Notes: generated by a model not told the origin, from the letters alone. Shown: positions 11,786-23,158, numbered from the stretch's first letter. The stretch: DNA of 64,000 bases from Asterias amurensis (GCF_032118995.1 NC_092657.1:5286391-5350390), one strand, 5' to 3'. Numbers and translations are program-made.

Positions 11786-11934
11786 GCGATGTCCCTTCGG
11801 GGCCACCATACAAACGTGTATTTCATATTCAACGCGCGTGCAGAATGTATCGCTTGTCATCTTGCAGTCCCGTGGCGTTTGTGCACGAAGCATCACACGT
11901 GCGCCCTCTAGTTCTTTTTATAACTCTATGGAAG

Positions 11935-12295
11935 GGCCTAATTTCATAGAGCTGCTTAAGCAGAAAATATTGCTGAGCAATTTTGTCTGCTAAGCAGTAA
12001 TACCAGGCACTCATTGTACATGTGACATGGAAGTGGGGCTGTAACCTTATTTTGGTAAGCATGATTCCGTTGTGCTTTGCTACTTTTTGTGCTTAAAGGA
12101 ACACGTTGGCTTGGATCTGTGAAGTTGGTCTACAAAAAGCGTTTGTAACCGTTTTTTATATAAAATGCATAATGGTAAGAAAGATGTTTTAAAGGTAGAA
12201 TACAATGATCCACACAACATGCCTCGACACTGCGTGTTTTTTGTTTACTTTGCAAACTAATTACAAACGCTTTTCAAAGACCAACTCGACCGATC
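11935..12295 (+). repeat. Two abutting MITE fragments (GGCCTAATTTCAT family, then GGAACACGTTG family)
   Basis: Positions 11935-12090 carry GGGCCTAATTTCATAGAGC and TTAAGCAGAAAATATTGCTG of the family seen at 4176. At 12096 a family C copy begins (TTAAAGGAACACGTTGGCTT) and runs to about 12295. This C copy is shorter than the full-length palindrome at 54869-55260. Confidence 0.5.
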
Positions 12296-13165
12296 GATAA
12301 AGACTCTGCTAGGATCGAAACGTCAGGCCATTAACTATTTTGCAAATAATAATTAAAATAATACAGATTTGTTATGCGCACATATCCACCCTGCTGGGTG
12401 TTTAATAAGGCGCAGTTAAACCAAAAACAAAACGAAAGAAAACAGACACAATAGATAGATTATAGATAAAAAAAGTTTATTTAAAAAAAGGTGTAATCTC
12501 AGCACAGAGGCTGAATTATGTGTACACTTAAAACAAATTATAGCTACATTACGAAAATAATGGAATGAAGCCGATAGAAACAAAGCAAATAATATTAACA
12601 TCAGGTAAATCAACAATAATGCAATAGAAACCCAAACAGCTATAAAGCATATAGTGTATGTCATCAACAGACCTTTATCATGCTGCAGCCATCTTGAACT
12701 TTTCCCATTGATATCAATATTACCAAACAGATCGGCTGGAAGAACACAATAGTCTGGTTCCTATTTGCAAAATGATTACTATCATCCATTATTGTCATTC
12801 GATGTCGAGAAACATGGCCAAGATGGAGGCAGCAATTGGTCTTTAGCATCATCTTGTAGAATTGATGTATTATTGTTTGTTTTGTTGTTGGTGTGGTAAA
12901 TAAATGAAGCGGTAAAGCTTCAAAGCAAGAAAGATAAAAATAAAGCATATAGTGTATAATATACAAACAATTATAACCACGGAGAAACATACCTGGTGCT
13001 TTAAACAAATATATTTCATTTGAGCTCATCAAGTTCATGTGTTGAATGTCTGTATATAATAATTATACTTGGCGGTAACCAACTGCAGAAACACGCAGCA
13101 GAAAGCAGGGACTTGAAGAAACTCAAGCACAGCTGCTCCCTTCGTTCCGGGTGGGTTTATATGTA
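12296..13165. other. Intergenic, nothing recognised
   Basis: AT-rich sequence without a supported gene. The minus-strand open stretches at 12416-13038 are hydrophobic and low in complexity, and show no family features or splice context. Confidence 0.5.
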
Positions 13166-13177
13166 CAAGGATTGCCG

Positions 13178-13322
13178 TAGCCTTTTGTCAAGGACTTCTT
13201 TGGTGGACAGCTTCGTAAATACAGCTATACTTGGTCTAGGTTACATCCAACAATGGATGAACACAGCCTGGGATAACGGCTTTACGAAAACGAAGTCACG
13301 AAAGTCTATACAAAAGGCTAAG
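13178..13322. repeat. Inverted-repeat element, TAGCCTTTTGTCAAG ends
   Basis: GTAGCCTTTTGTCAAGGA at the left is mirrored imperfectly by TATACAAAAGGCTA at the right. Related ends bound the 16226-16732 element. Confidence 0.35.
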
Positions 13323-13489
13323 GATTGCAACTGCTTCTTTGTATATTATGACTAGTATTTCTGCATCTTGGGTTTGCACTTCAGCTGAAGCCTTCTATGC
13401 ATCTGAAAGCACAACAAGTTGTGCAAGAAGGTTGTTTTTAAGAGATGTTAAATTTGCATCGGGGTTAAAGAATATTAATTTTGTTTTTT

Positions 13490-13650
13490 ACCCATACACC
13501 GATGTGTGTTAGCACTGTATACTCAGTACTTTCCCGATTCCTGTGAAAAAAATATCACAGGCATGTTCCTCGGGTGGGATTCGAACCCACGACCCTTGCA
13601 ATTCTAGAGCAGTGGCTTACCAACTAGACTACGGTAGCTAGAGGCAGTTC
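13490..13650 (-). mobile_element. tRNA-derived SINE (minus)
   Basis: On the minus strand a tRNA-like head carries an A-box-like TAGTTGGTAAGCCACTG and a B box GGTTCGAATCCCACC, followed by a body with CACAGGAATCGGGAAAGTAC and a tail GCTAACACACATCGGTG. A second copy lies at 42757-42922 and a tail fragment at 23515-23600. It does not fold as a true tRNA (no acceptor stem), so it is a SINE, not a tRNA gene. Confidence 0.65.
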
Positions 13651-13719
13651 GAATCCTATGTTTTGGCTGCGGGTACCGCAACGATATAAGAGATGTTAAA
13701 GGTTGTTTTTCTTGTATCA

Positions 13720-13850
13720 TTCTCTTGCACCTCAATGACCAACAATTGAGTTCAAATTTTCACAGGTTTGTTATTATGCATAATGTTGAGATACACTAAG
13801 TGGGAATATCGGTCTTTGACAATTATTACCAATTAATGGTCCAGTGTCAT
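13720..13850 (-). repeat. MITE family A fragment
   Basis: It keeps ATGACCAACAATTGAGTTCA, TTTTCACAGGTTTGTTAT and the end ACCAATTAATGGTCCAGTG, that is, the left third of family A in minus orientation. Confidence 0.5.
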
Positions 13851-13913
13851 AGATTTTGTACACAAAATGTTTTTGCGGAGCACCCAGTCTTTACACGCCC
13901 AGATGTAAGACAC

Positions 13914-15846
13914 CTAGGAGCCAGACCATGACTGCATATAGCCCGGGTAACTACTGGAATGGTCTTTGTAGTCATCCCCGTCATCGCTGCTGGGGATCCA
14001 TTCACTATCAGATACATCCGACTCGTCTCCATACTCTTGATCCGAAAGGGCGCCCTCTCCCGATAACTCAGAGCCATCTCCTGATGCCTCAGATTGGAGA
14101 CTGGTATCGGTATCGCTCTCCTCTTCCCCAGGTGGATCGCCGACACCTCCGCGCATGTAGTACCCACCGTGAGGGAAGGACGAGCTGACCCAATTCCTCA
14201 ATCCCTGGTAATAGTCATTACCTTCCGACGAGGAAGGGTCTGACGAGGACAAGGAATCTGGGTAGGAAAAGCTGTCGCTTGAGGGCGTGGGTTGGGCTGA
14301 TTCGTGGACGGCCGTGTCGTCATCAACGTCAGAAAGGTCAGGGGTCACGGTTAGCCACAGCCCGGTATCACCGAGTTTGGTTCGTTTCGTTGGTTTAGGG
14401 AGATGGGTTGGGAAAAGGTTGCCCGCTACAGACTTGTGATCGGATGGCTCCGACTCGCTGGTCCGCATCGGTGTATCGTTGTATGCGGACACGATAGCGA
14501 TGGCTCCAAGGGTACCAGCGACCAAGATCAGAACCGTCAGAAGGAAGACGCATGCGCAAATAGCCGCTCGTTTGACTCGCCATTGTCTATCGTTCTCAAC
14601 AGCAACCTAGAACAAAATTCCAAATACATAGTTCAATGGCCTGTAAATACAACTTTACAACAGGATGCAGAGATAACATGTTTAAAACTTCAACAAGACC
14701 AAGATCCACGATCCTCCAACGCCTGATATGACAAGAATGTTCTTTTAAAACCCTGTACGGAGGCAAAATATGGCACACCAGGCAGTGGTTTTATATCATG
14801 TTTCCTTATTAAACCACTGGATGTATTTCTATTCCCCCTTGGACAGGATGCAAGTTCATTTCAAGTTACTCCCCACAGCTATTCGCTTGTAATTTGTGTT
14901 TACTCCTGGGTAGAGAGAAGCAATTATGGTGAAGTGCCGTGCTCAATAACACAAGTGTCGCGACATCACCAGACCATGATGCAAACCATACTATTTTTTA
15001 TTTATTTTTAGAACTTGATGAGTGTACCGCCGTTTGCCAATACCCCCCCCCCAGGAAATATAGAAAAGTATACACAAAACAATCTTACAAAGTTGTGTAC
15101 AATTACGCAGCCCGTGTCAACAATACAAATCATCAATCCTAGGTGGAAAGAAGCAGTTTATGGTAAAGTGCCTTGCTCAAGGACGCAAGTGTCGTCACTG
15201 GCCATACCGGGGTTCAAATCCACATTAGGTCAATAAATTACTGAACTTGAGAGTCGCTCGGCCACGGCACCCGATCCATAAACCCATTAATGGGATATCT
15301 TCTATTAAAGGGCACTGGACACCTTTTGGTAATTGTATTCTCACTTGGTGCACCCAATTCAAATATAGCAACCCTTCGAAATTTTTTTGACTCAATCGGT
15401 CAGCGAAGTTGCAAGAGAATATTGAAAGAAAAAGAAATACCATTGTTCAACAAACTTGTGCGATTTCATCTGTATATTATAATAAAAGGCTTCAGCTGAA
15501 GTTTGTTTATTATTTGAGTGAGAAATTACCCCTCTCCCCAAAACTACGTTACTTCAGAGGGAGCCGTTTCTCACAATGTTATACCATCGACAGTTCTCCA
15601 TTCGTCAAGTAAGCTTTTATGATAACAATAATTTGGGGGTAATTACAAATAAGGGCAAAGATAAATTGATTGAATGTTCATGTACAATGCGGAAAATAAC
15701 GTAGTAACAACCACCGATGTTTTGTTTACCTGTGTGTTGTCTACCATGAACACCACAGTGTGTTTCTGATCCAATGACGTCGTGCCTTTGTGCGCTTTCT
15801 CGTCCGGAATGGCGACCGATCCCGCAACAGTATGTTTCGGGAACAT
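13914..15846 (-). CDS. P1: acidic type II membrane protein, four-gene family (269 aa)
   Basis: Two exons join in phase 0: 15846-15730 (MFPKHTVAGS..MVDNTQ) and 14606-13914 (VAVENDRQWR...). Total 810 nt. The exon 1 start MFPK.TV is shared by all four paralogues. The N-terminal 52 residues are basic and should be cytosolic. A membrane segment at about 53-80 (CVFLLTVLILVAGTLGAIAI) follows RVKRAAICAC, so the charge rule predicts type II topology with the C-terminus outside. The ectodomain is rich in Asp/Glu/Ser, with Ser-Gly next to acids (ASGDGS, LSGEGAL), candidate glycosaminoglycan attachment sites. I do not recognise the family. It is the most diverged of the four. The intron holds SINE-like and MITE copies. 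Expression and function are unknown. Confidence 0.75.
14800..15260 (+). repeat. Two copies of a GGGTAGAGAGAAGCAATTATGG-type repeat, intron of P1
   Basis: Copies at about 14880-14975 and 15140-15235 share GAAGTGCC.TGCTCAA and CAAGTGTCG, and the second ends in a B-box-like GGGGTTCAAATCC. Similar copies lie around 45010-45600 and 55283-55405. Probably a SINE. Confidence 0.5.
15303..15655 (+). mobile_element. MITE family A copy, intron of P1
   Basis: It starts TTAAAGGGCACTGGACACC and carries TTCAGAGGGAGCCGTTTC. The right end is decayed (GGGTAATTAC). Confidence 0.55.
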
Positions 15847-16225
15847 ACTTGCAAGTTCAACAAGTTACTGAACAATATAATGAAACACACCAAATCGTTG
15901 GGTCAGGCTGTTTTCAATGGAGACTGTGATAGATGTCTGACTTAGAGCCACTCTTGTAAGAATGTTGGAGCTAGATGTAGGTCTGCGAAATAAATGCACC
16001 TACGCAGACGAATGACAACCTGCGCAATGGCACTCTGATGTGGGAACTTCCTAACTATACACAAACATAAACGGTTGTACCATCCCAACTTCGAATCGCC
16101 TGAGTTGAAGTTGTGACCTAACCCAGTTTGATGAGTGTTACAGTTGGGACAGCCCAACTACATCTGGGATCCAACAATGATCAATATGCACTGGCAGAAG
16201 AATCGGACCAGTTACACCATGACAA

Positions 16226-16732
16226 GTAGCCTTTTGTCAAGCCTTCTTGTTGGCTTTTACAGCTTCCAACCGGTATCCCGACCAACTCGAAAGAGAGACC
16301 ACGCACAGAGTGGAGCATGCAGCCGACGCCAATCGGCTCGAGCCTATGTTCCCCCCTTCCAGTCGCTTGCGGGATCGCGGCTACATAGAGCTACATAAAT
16401 TTAGAACAAAAATGTTAAAGCGAGGAACTGTGGGTGCGTTCGTTTAGCTTCCCTGGGTCTACCCCGGTGTGTGGTGTTTTCTTTTTCCAGGACGAACGTG
16501 TGCATATAATTACCCTCAATCGTCCTGGAAAGTTCCGCTACACACCGGGGTCAACCCAGGGAAGCTAAACGAACGCACCCATAAGTTGACTGTTGTCGAC
16601 CATATTGGAATATAGTCTGGTACCCGGGATGGCATATAACAATGAAACATTAAATACAGTGGTCGACTGATGGTCGCTGCTCGAATTTGCCCAGAGCTGT
16701 CCAAGCAACGAATGCCTTGACAAAAGGCTACG
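16226..16732. mobile_element. DNA element with GTAGCCTTTTGTCAAG ends
   Basis: GTAGCCTTTTGTCAAGCC (16226-16243) is mirrored by GCCTTGACAAAAGGCTAC (16714-16731). The interior is non-coding and hosts a second palindromic element. Related ends are at 13178-13322. Confidence 0.5.
16432..16580. mobile_element. 149-bp MITE nested in the 16226 element
   Basis: GGGTGCGTTCGTTTAGCTTC at the left is mirrored by GAAGCTAAACGAACGCACCC at the right, continuing through CCTGGGT and ACCCCGGTGTGT. The arms are about 40 bp with few mismatches. Confidence 0.75.
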
Positions 16733-17724
16733 TAGGCCACTTAAAGGTGGCGCAGTAGTGCGGTTGCACGATGTCTCGTGGGCATGCAGTAGTGGATTAT
16801 GAAATTATTTTCCTCGTTTATAAAAACAAATTACTGAATATCACGTACACCCCACGCTAATCAGGAAAAAGAAACATTAGATGGTTGAAATTGGCGTTAG
16901 AGCCCACTACATCACAGAATCACTAGTTGGGGCCGTGTGTACCAACTTTAACACTAAAACTGGAACTGGGTCCAACTATAGTTGGGACGAGTCTACAATT
17001 GGGAATGAACTAACAGGGGGTGGGCTTACCATAACAGGGGGTAGGCAAATTGTGCAATAACGGAATACCCCCATTTCGGATCCGGAAACAGTTTGTATGG
17101 TGACTGGTATAATTCTTGCGGGGAAAAGTCATTCAACAATGACACAATTCCAAAATCCAATTGGTGAAAGCGCTGTATGTATATGTGTGTGCATTCTGTA
17201 CAATGTCACGATCGAATCCCATGTATGTACATTTACAATTGCTTTTTCGTAGGGAAACTGGTATTGAGTCTGGTTTTACGATCAGTGAACTTGAACCATG
17301 AAAGTTTACTGAACTCAAGCAGGTCATAACTTGATCCCGAATTTAAAGCACGCCCAGCTATTGCACATAGTTGTACAATAAAGGTATACATTTTCATTTG
17401 TTCAAGTGAGTATCCCCATATGAGTATTCGGTTTTATTTAGTTTGTTCAAGTGGTCAATTTTTACCGGTTACGTGCATCAAAATAAAAATAAATGTTAAA
17501 TAGGACACTCAAAAGAAAACAGAATTACCGGAATATGGTTGTCTCGATCATTGCATAAAGGACAGTAAATGTCGGAACACACAAAAACTATGTTTGTTTC
17601 CATTTATTGTGTACAAAGATAATCTGCTTTTTCTTAGTCTTGGTGCAAGACGTTTGCATGACTGAACTGACCTATAGGCCTAACTTAAACCAAATTGTGT
17701 AGTGCCACATCTTTGAACTATACC

Positions 17725-18188
17725 TTAAAGCCATTGGACACTTTCGGAACAGCAAAAAAGTTCACAGATTTACAAATAAAATACAGGGGCTTAAAGAAGG
17801 TAATAGTAAAAGACTTCTCTTGAAATATTACTCCATTGCTCTACTTTTTTAGAATTTATTTTAAATTAAAACAATTATCAATATCTCGATATTGAGTATT
17901 ACGGATTTGTTTTAAACACGAGTCTTGTCATGACACGGCGAAGGCATGGTTGTCCTTTTACGTCGGGAAGAAACACGGTCATTTTTATTGAGTCAAAAAT
18001 TCCTTACATAAAATGGCCGACCGTGTTAGTTCGCGACTTTAAAGAAAAACAGTGCAATTTCGAGTGATACTTGTTTGGATCATATATATACTTTGAAAAT
18101 ACCTTTCTAACCACATGCATTGCACAGCAAACGCTTTCAAACGCTTTTCCAAGACCAACTCGTCCGATTTAAGGCAACGTGTTCCTCT
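17725..18188 (+). repeat. Chimeric block: family B left part joined to family C right part
   Basis: It begins TTAAAGCCATTGGACACTTT like the full family B copy at 27982-28323. From about 17930 it switches to family C (ATGGCCGACCGTGTTAGTTC, ending AAGGCAACGTGTTCC). It is either one element inserted in another followed by loss, or recombination between them. Confidence 0.5.
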
Positions 18189-18437
18189 CAAACACGCACT
18201 TAGAACGATTGCACTAAGGCTAAACCCGGGCCCCTTTAAAAGTAGCCATTGAAAGTTCATCTCCTACTTAGCGACCTCACATTCCGTTCTAGGTGGGGGT
18301 CATATTAGAGGGTCACATACTAGCAAAGAGGTATCAAAAACAAGTGGAAATTTAGTATTGTATCCTACATCATCAGAGGTGACTGCTCAGGCTGTCGAAA
18401 ATGATTATTATAAGAAAATGTTAGATGCTCAACGACC

Positions 18438-18834
18438 GTTGAAGGCAGTGGACACTATATTGGTAATTACTCAAAATAATTATCAGCATAAAACCTTAGT
18501 TGGTGACGAATAATGGGGAGAGGTTGAAAGTATAAAACATTGTGAGAAACAGCTCCCTCTGAAGCGACGTAGTTTTCGAGAAAAAAAAAGTAATTTTCCA
18601 CGAATTTGATTTTGAGACCTCAGATTTAGAATTTGAGGTCTCGGATCGAAATTAAGCATCTGAAAGCACACAACTTTGTTGGACAAGGGTGTTTTTTCTT
18701 TCATTATTATCTCGCAACTGTGACGACCGATTGAACTCAAATTTTCACAGGTTTGTTATTTTATGCATATGTTGAGATACACAGAGTGATAAGACTAGTC
18801 TTTGACAATTACCAATAGTGTCGACTGTCTTTAA
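18438..18834 (-). mobile_element. MITE family A copy (near full length)
   Basis: The ends are GAAGGCAGTGGACACTATAT and ATAGTGTCGACTGTCTTTAA, with GAGGTCTCGGATCGAAATTA, CACCCTTGT-type and GAGCTGTTTCTC-type blocks inside in reverse. Confidence 0.65.
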
Positions 18835-18957
18835 GACGCTTATCTGATTTGTGAAATGTTTTTGCCACTACCTAAGTATTAATGCCTTGGGAAATGAAAA
18901 GTAACATCCAGAGAGAAAAATCAAATATACTGAGTTTCAATTTTTCCAAAACTCAAC

Positions 18958-19560
18958 TTAACTGAACTGGACACTCTTGTTGAATTACTTATTAAGTGAA
19001 GCCAGTATTCTCACTTGGTGTATCCCAACATACGCATAAACTAAACCTGTAAAAAACTTGGCTCAGTTTTGGTCATCGGAGTTGCAAGAGAATAATGAAA
19101 GAAACAAACTTGTTGCATAACTTTGTGTGTTTTCAGATGAATATAGAAAGGCTTTTAATCAGCTGATTTTATTTGGGTAAGAAATTACAATTTTTATTAA
19201 AAAAAACTCAGAGGGAACCAATTGTCACAAGTGTTATAAACAGCTCTCCATTGCTCGTTACCAAGTCACTGGCGATCAATGGTGACAGGTGGTGACTGGC
19301 GGTACCTTACACCGTTGTGGTACCAACGAGGCGAAAACCTTGTGCTGACGTTGAGAATCCTGACCCCCCCCCCCCCCCAATCCCACCCTAAGAGATATCG
19401 TGACCGTGACACAATCCCAGTTTTTCCTCAAAGTCTTGAACGCGGCACGTGTGGTGGCCTTAAAGGTACTGGACGCTATTACTAATAATAATTAGCATAG
19501 AAACTTAATTATTTGGTAATGAGCTGTTGAAAACATTGTGAGAAACAGCTCCCTTTGGTG
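18958..19560 (+). repeat. MITE family A copy plus a second fragment
   Basis: A decayed copy spans about 18958-19268 (AACTGGACACTCTTG, GTATCCCAACATACGCATAA, GCTCGTTACCAAGT). Another fragment at about 19461-19560 reads AAGGTACTGGACGCTATTAC. A C run lies between them. Confidence 0.45.
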
Positions 19561-19984
19561 TATAAAATGTTGTTTTAGGCAGAAGTGTTTGAAACAAAGC
19601 AATGTGATATATTTTATCTCGCTTGATTTTAAGCAAGGGACCCATTGCTAATAAATAGCTGTCGTGTAGTTAAAGGGGATCTTAGGAAAGACACCATGGA
19701 CGACATGGCTTCTGTCCAAGCGTAATGGTACAAGTGTAAACGATACTTTGGCAGAGAATGAGGATTGGCAAGTGTCCGGTATCAAAATAAACTTGACTTC
19801 CTCTCATGGATGCAACACGGATGTGCCTGGTGGTGCCTTCCTCCATATGATACCACCCGATTTCCTAACTGGTAACTGGTGGCGTTTTCCTGCTAAAGAT
19901 GATACCACCCGATTTCCTTCTGTAGGTGAAGAAACTTTCATTTGACGTTGTCGCAATAGCTTCCCCAGATTGCAAAGCAATGAC

Positions 19985-20465
19985 CTGACCTCATTTTCAT
20001 AGAGCTGCTTAATCATCAAAAGTTGCTTAAGCACAACCAAATTAAGCTAACAAGAGTTGAGGTTTACCAGCTAAAATAATACTGGTTATGTACAAAGTGT
20101 TAGTGGTATTCCGCTTGGTTGTGCTAAACAGAAAATTGTTAAGCAATTTTGTCTGGTATAGCTTTTGGAAATTTGGCCTTGAGTCGTAAAGACAATGGAC
20201 ACTTTTGGTAATTGCTCAAAATAGTTGCTACCAAGAACACTTGGTGAGGAGCTATAGAGAGCATTGTTGGTAGTATTAAACATTGTGAGAAACGGCGCCG
20301 AAGTAAATGTAGTTTTTGGTAAAGAGGTAATTTCTCGCTCAAATACATATTGAAGACTTCAGGCCTGGAGTCTTTTTAGGTGTACGTCTGTGCGCCAAGG
20401 GTGTTTTTCTTTAATTTCTAGGAACTTCGATAACGAACTGATTCCGGGCCCTTCTTGAAAATTGC
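19985..20465. repeat. GGCC..TTTTCATAG family copy followed by a MITE family A fragment
   Basis: Positions 19985-20173 carry TTTTCATAGAGCTGCTTAA and TAAGCACAACC. From 20186 a minus-oriented family A fragment reads TAAAGACAATGGACACTTTT and runs to about 20465. Confidence 0.45.
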
Positions 20466-20792
20466 CAATGGTTTTTACAGCGACTATAAATCACTATTAA
20501 AATGAACCGCAATACAAACTTACTTGGTTTAAAAGCAAAGAAAACTTTCGATAAAAGCATTTGAAAATCATTTCGAAGGTTTGTGGTTAAATAATATCAG
20601 TTTTTTATTCATTAAGATAAAATATGCGAAACGTTACTGTCAGAAATGTTTATAGGATTGTGTAATCCATTATGGAATACTCTTCCTGTATGGATATACT
20701 CCAGACTTTCGAAGATATCCAAGTAAAAACGCTCCCGCCTTTTGGGAAAGAAATGCTCATAGTTTAAATGAAATGGAAAAGTGACCTTTCCA

Positions 20793-21160
20793 TTAAAGAC
20801 ACTGGACACTGGTAATTGTCAGAACCAGTGTGCTCACTTGATGTATATGAGAATTATGCATAAAATAACAAACCTGAAAATTTGAGCCAATTTGGTCGTC
20901 GAAGTTGCCACATAATAATGCAAGAAAAACACCCTTGTCACACGAAATTGTGTGCTTTCAGGTGGTTGATTTCGAGACCTAGAACTCTAATCATTCTAAG
21001 GTCTCGAAATCCAGTTAGTGGAAATCTCGAAAACTACGTCACTTCAGATGGAGCCGTTCTCACAAGGTGTTATACTATCAACAGCTCTCCATTACTCGGT
21101 ACCAAGTAAGGTTTTATGCTAAAATTATTTTGAGTAATTACCAATAATGTCCACTATAAA
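20793..21160 (+). mobile_element. MITE family A copy
   Basis: It starts TTAAAGACACTGGACACTGG and ends ATTACCAATAATGTCCACTA. The centre has the short palindrome TTTCGAGACCT...AGGTCTCGAAA typical of the family. Confidence 0.65.
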
Positions 21161-21517
21161 TTACTAGTTTACTTATTCATCTTTTGTTTGTTTGACACTA
21201 CGAACAGTTTGTTTTCCCTTGTAACGTCTTTGACTATTATGGCTAGTTGTGTCGGACGTCTTGTAGACATGATCAAGGTCACAGTCATATGACGTCTTGG
21301 AAAAACTATTATGACTACGTCAACAGTTTTGTATTTCACTTAATATTGGCTTATTAGGAAATCGGCTGGCACCACCAGTTACCTCCTACCATTCTGGTGA
21401 CCTTCTCCGTGGAAATCGGTTTGTTTTTCTACCGGACATGCGCCGGTGGCGTTATAGGAAACAATGACGTATGGACTTTCACTACAACGACATAAGGTTA
21501 AACACTTCCACAGTGCT

Positions 21518-21523
21518 TATAAA
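21518..21523 (+). promoter_or_regulatory. TATA box of P2
   Basis: GCTTATAAACCCC lies 96 bases before the exon 1 ATG. P4 has GTTTATAAACACC at the matching place and P3 a decayed ATCTAAACCCC, so the box is conserved with the family's 5' leader (CTGATTTCTTAAACTGAA just before the ATG). Confidence 0.5.
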
Positions 21524-21613
21524 CCCCGGTTGGAAATTGAACCACTGTTGAGTTTGTTGTTCGGAGGAACTTAAGTTTGTTTTGGTGGTCCACTGATTTC
21601 TTAAACTGAAGTG

Positions 21614-23116
21614 ATGTTCCCCAAAGGGACCGTGTCAGCGGCGGGTGCACCTGCGAGAAAGCACCGGTCACTGCCCAGAAAGAATCCACTGTAGTCTACA
21701 TGGTCGACAATACAGAGTCACAGGTACGTTCAATCATCCGGTGATTGTTGAATCGGTTTTAAACTTCCATCAAGAGTTAATTTTTCACTGTTCCACTTGG
21801 TTATCGATTCCTTTTTGCCGATACTACTGCTATAACAGTTGTTGTTGTTGATGATGCTGTTTTAGCCGTTGTCGGGTAATATTTTGATATCATCGTTGTT
21901 TTAGTTGTTGTTGATGTTTTTAATTATTGTTGTTGTTGATGATGGTGTTTTTGTTGTTGTTGTCGCTTTCGCTTTCGCTTTCGCTGTCGCTGTCGATGTC
22001 GATGTCGTTGTCAATATTGGTTGCCAACTTTCGGAAAAAACAGGCCATTCAACTATGAACACAAACTCCATGAACAAATTCGCTAAAGTGCCTTTGTTTT
22101 TCGGAAACCCTTTTAGTTTTAAAGATGTGTTGACCAGGTACTACAAATAGAGGATTTAGGGGAATACTAAGTCTAGTAAATATTCTAAAAACAAATTATT
22201 GTGTAAGCTGTAAACGGGTTGTATCTTCAATGTCAAGGCGTGTGGCTGTTCATGGAATTATGAACTCTCAAAGATTAAGCAGCTCTATAATATTTGGCCT
22301 AGTAAGTAATAACCGAGTATCCGTAATTCATATAATTGTTATGCACCTTTTGTTTCAAGTGTTGTTTCTGTCATCATCTTTTTATAGGTTGATGCTGTGA
22401 ACGAGTCCTATTGGCGTACCCAACGAGCAAGGATTTGCGCATGCGCTGTCGTTCTGACTACCCTCATCCTGGTCGCTGGTACCCTGGGTGGGATATTCAT
22501 CGTACTAACATATACGAAGGAAGTGGCAACCATTGACCCCACCCCAAGCCTCAACCAAGACCTTGAGCCTCTAATCAGTAACGAAGCGCCGTTGCCGAAG
22601 CTTCCCGAGTCAACTATCCGCATTAAGATCGACGATGGTGGACTTGTACCGCCAACGGAACCAACGACCCCTGACCTCATAGCTATCGATTACGTCACAG
22701 ATGAGGTCTTGCTATCAAGCAGTATTGATTACGATGGGTCTTCACAACCATCTTCGGTCGCTTCTTACAACCGCCCAGGCAAGAATTACATCAGTTCATC
22801 CTACCCATACGACGGCTGGTACGCAAACGGACAAGAAGGTATTCCACCCTGGGATCGGAGCGATTGGATCGGTCCATCGGAGCGGGAAAGAGAGGAGGCC
22901 GAGGAGAAGGTTTCGGGAGATGATCAAGGGGAGACTGACTATGGCTCCGGTGAGGAGACTGTCTATGGCTCCGGTGAGGAGCCGGACTCACCTAGCGCTG
23001 ATACAAGCGTCTGGTTCCCAGACAGCAGTAGCGACGCGTACCATTGGCGCTCGCTTCCCTCCGATGGCATCGTGGCCAGCAGCTTGGACCGCTCCGATTA
23101 CGACATATCCGCATAA
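21614..23116 (+). CDS. P2: acidic type II membrane protein, exon 1 frameshifted
   Basis: Exon 1 is 21614-21723 and exon 2 is 22388-23116 (243 codons with stop), with the same splice position as P1, P3 and P4. Exon 1 is 110 nt against 111 in P3. One C is missing within CCTGC(C)GAGAAAGC, so the MFPKGTVSAAGAPA start runs out of frame and meets a stop. An in-frame ATG at 21700 (MVDNTESQ) could still give a protein lacking the first residues but keeping the membrane segment. Exon 2 encodes NESYWRTQRARICAC, a membrane span, Pro-rich DPTPSLN and an acidic tail with SGDDQGETDYGSGEE. It is about 85-90% identical by eye to P3 over the first 100 residues of exon 2. The gene may be a recent pseudogene, or the missing base may be an assembly error. 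Confidence 0.65.
21836..22012 (+). repeat. GTT- and TCGCTT-type microsatellites, intron of P2
   Basis: GTTGTTGTTGATGATG-type trinucleotides are followed by about eight TCGCTT/TCGATG hexamers. They create spurious Val/Ala/Phe frames. Confidence 0.8.
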
Positions 23117-23158
23117 ATTTTGAGAATGAACTCTACTCTTTATAAACTGTGTTAGAGT

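Larger units (their letters stand above)
10530..11925. mobile_element. Foldback-like DNA transposon with inverted satellite arrays
   Basis: The left end AAGAACTAGAGAGCGCAC (10537-10554) is mirrored at 11899-11916 (GTGCGCCCTCTAGTTCTT). Inside, TATGGTGGCCC..AAGGGACATCGCAT (about 10831-10860) is mirrored at about 11787-11815. Next come inverted arrays of a 42-bp repeat, and GGTATGCAACATGGTATGCA at 11328-11347 is mirrored at 11083-11103. The unique centre (about 11104-11327) has no open frame of note. Hence the whole 1.4 kb is an imperfect palindrome with no transposase of its own. A small MITE is nested in its left arm. The insertion duplication is not clear (AT-rich on both sides). Superfamily is unassigned. 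Confidence 0.65.
15847..21517. other. Gene-poor spacer between P1 and P2, filled with mobile elements
   Basis: No supported gene. It contains at least six MITE copies or fragments, which are listed separately. A 20-base direct repeat (ATGATACCACCCGATTTCCT) occurs at about 19848 and 19898. A C run lies at about 19365-19379. Unlisted remainder such as 16733-17724 and 21161-21517 shows nothing I recognise. Confidence 0.5.

Noticed and set aside
10751-11993. Long overlapping reading frames (up to 221 codons) on both strands
   Set aside because: They arise because the 42-bp repeat is a multiple of three and free of stops in several frames; the translations are simple repeats with no start or splice context.
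13560-13640. Possible tRNA gene
   Set aside because: A and B boxes are present but no acceptor or anticodon stem forms, and repeated copies with a common tail show it is a SINE.
21905-22150. Val-rich plus-strand frame
   Set aside because: Derived from trinucleotide and hexanucleotide repeats in the P2 intron.
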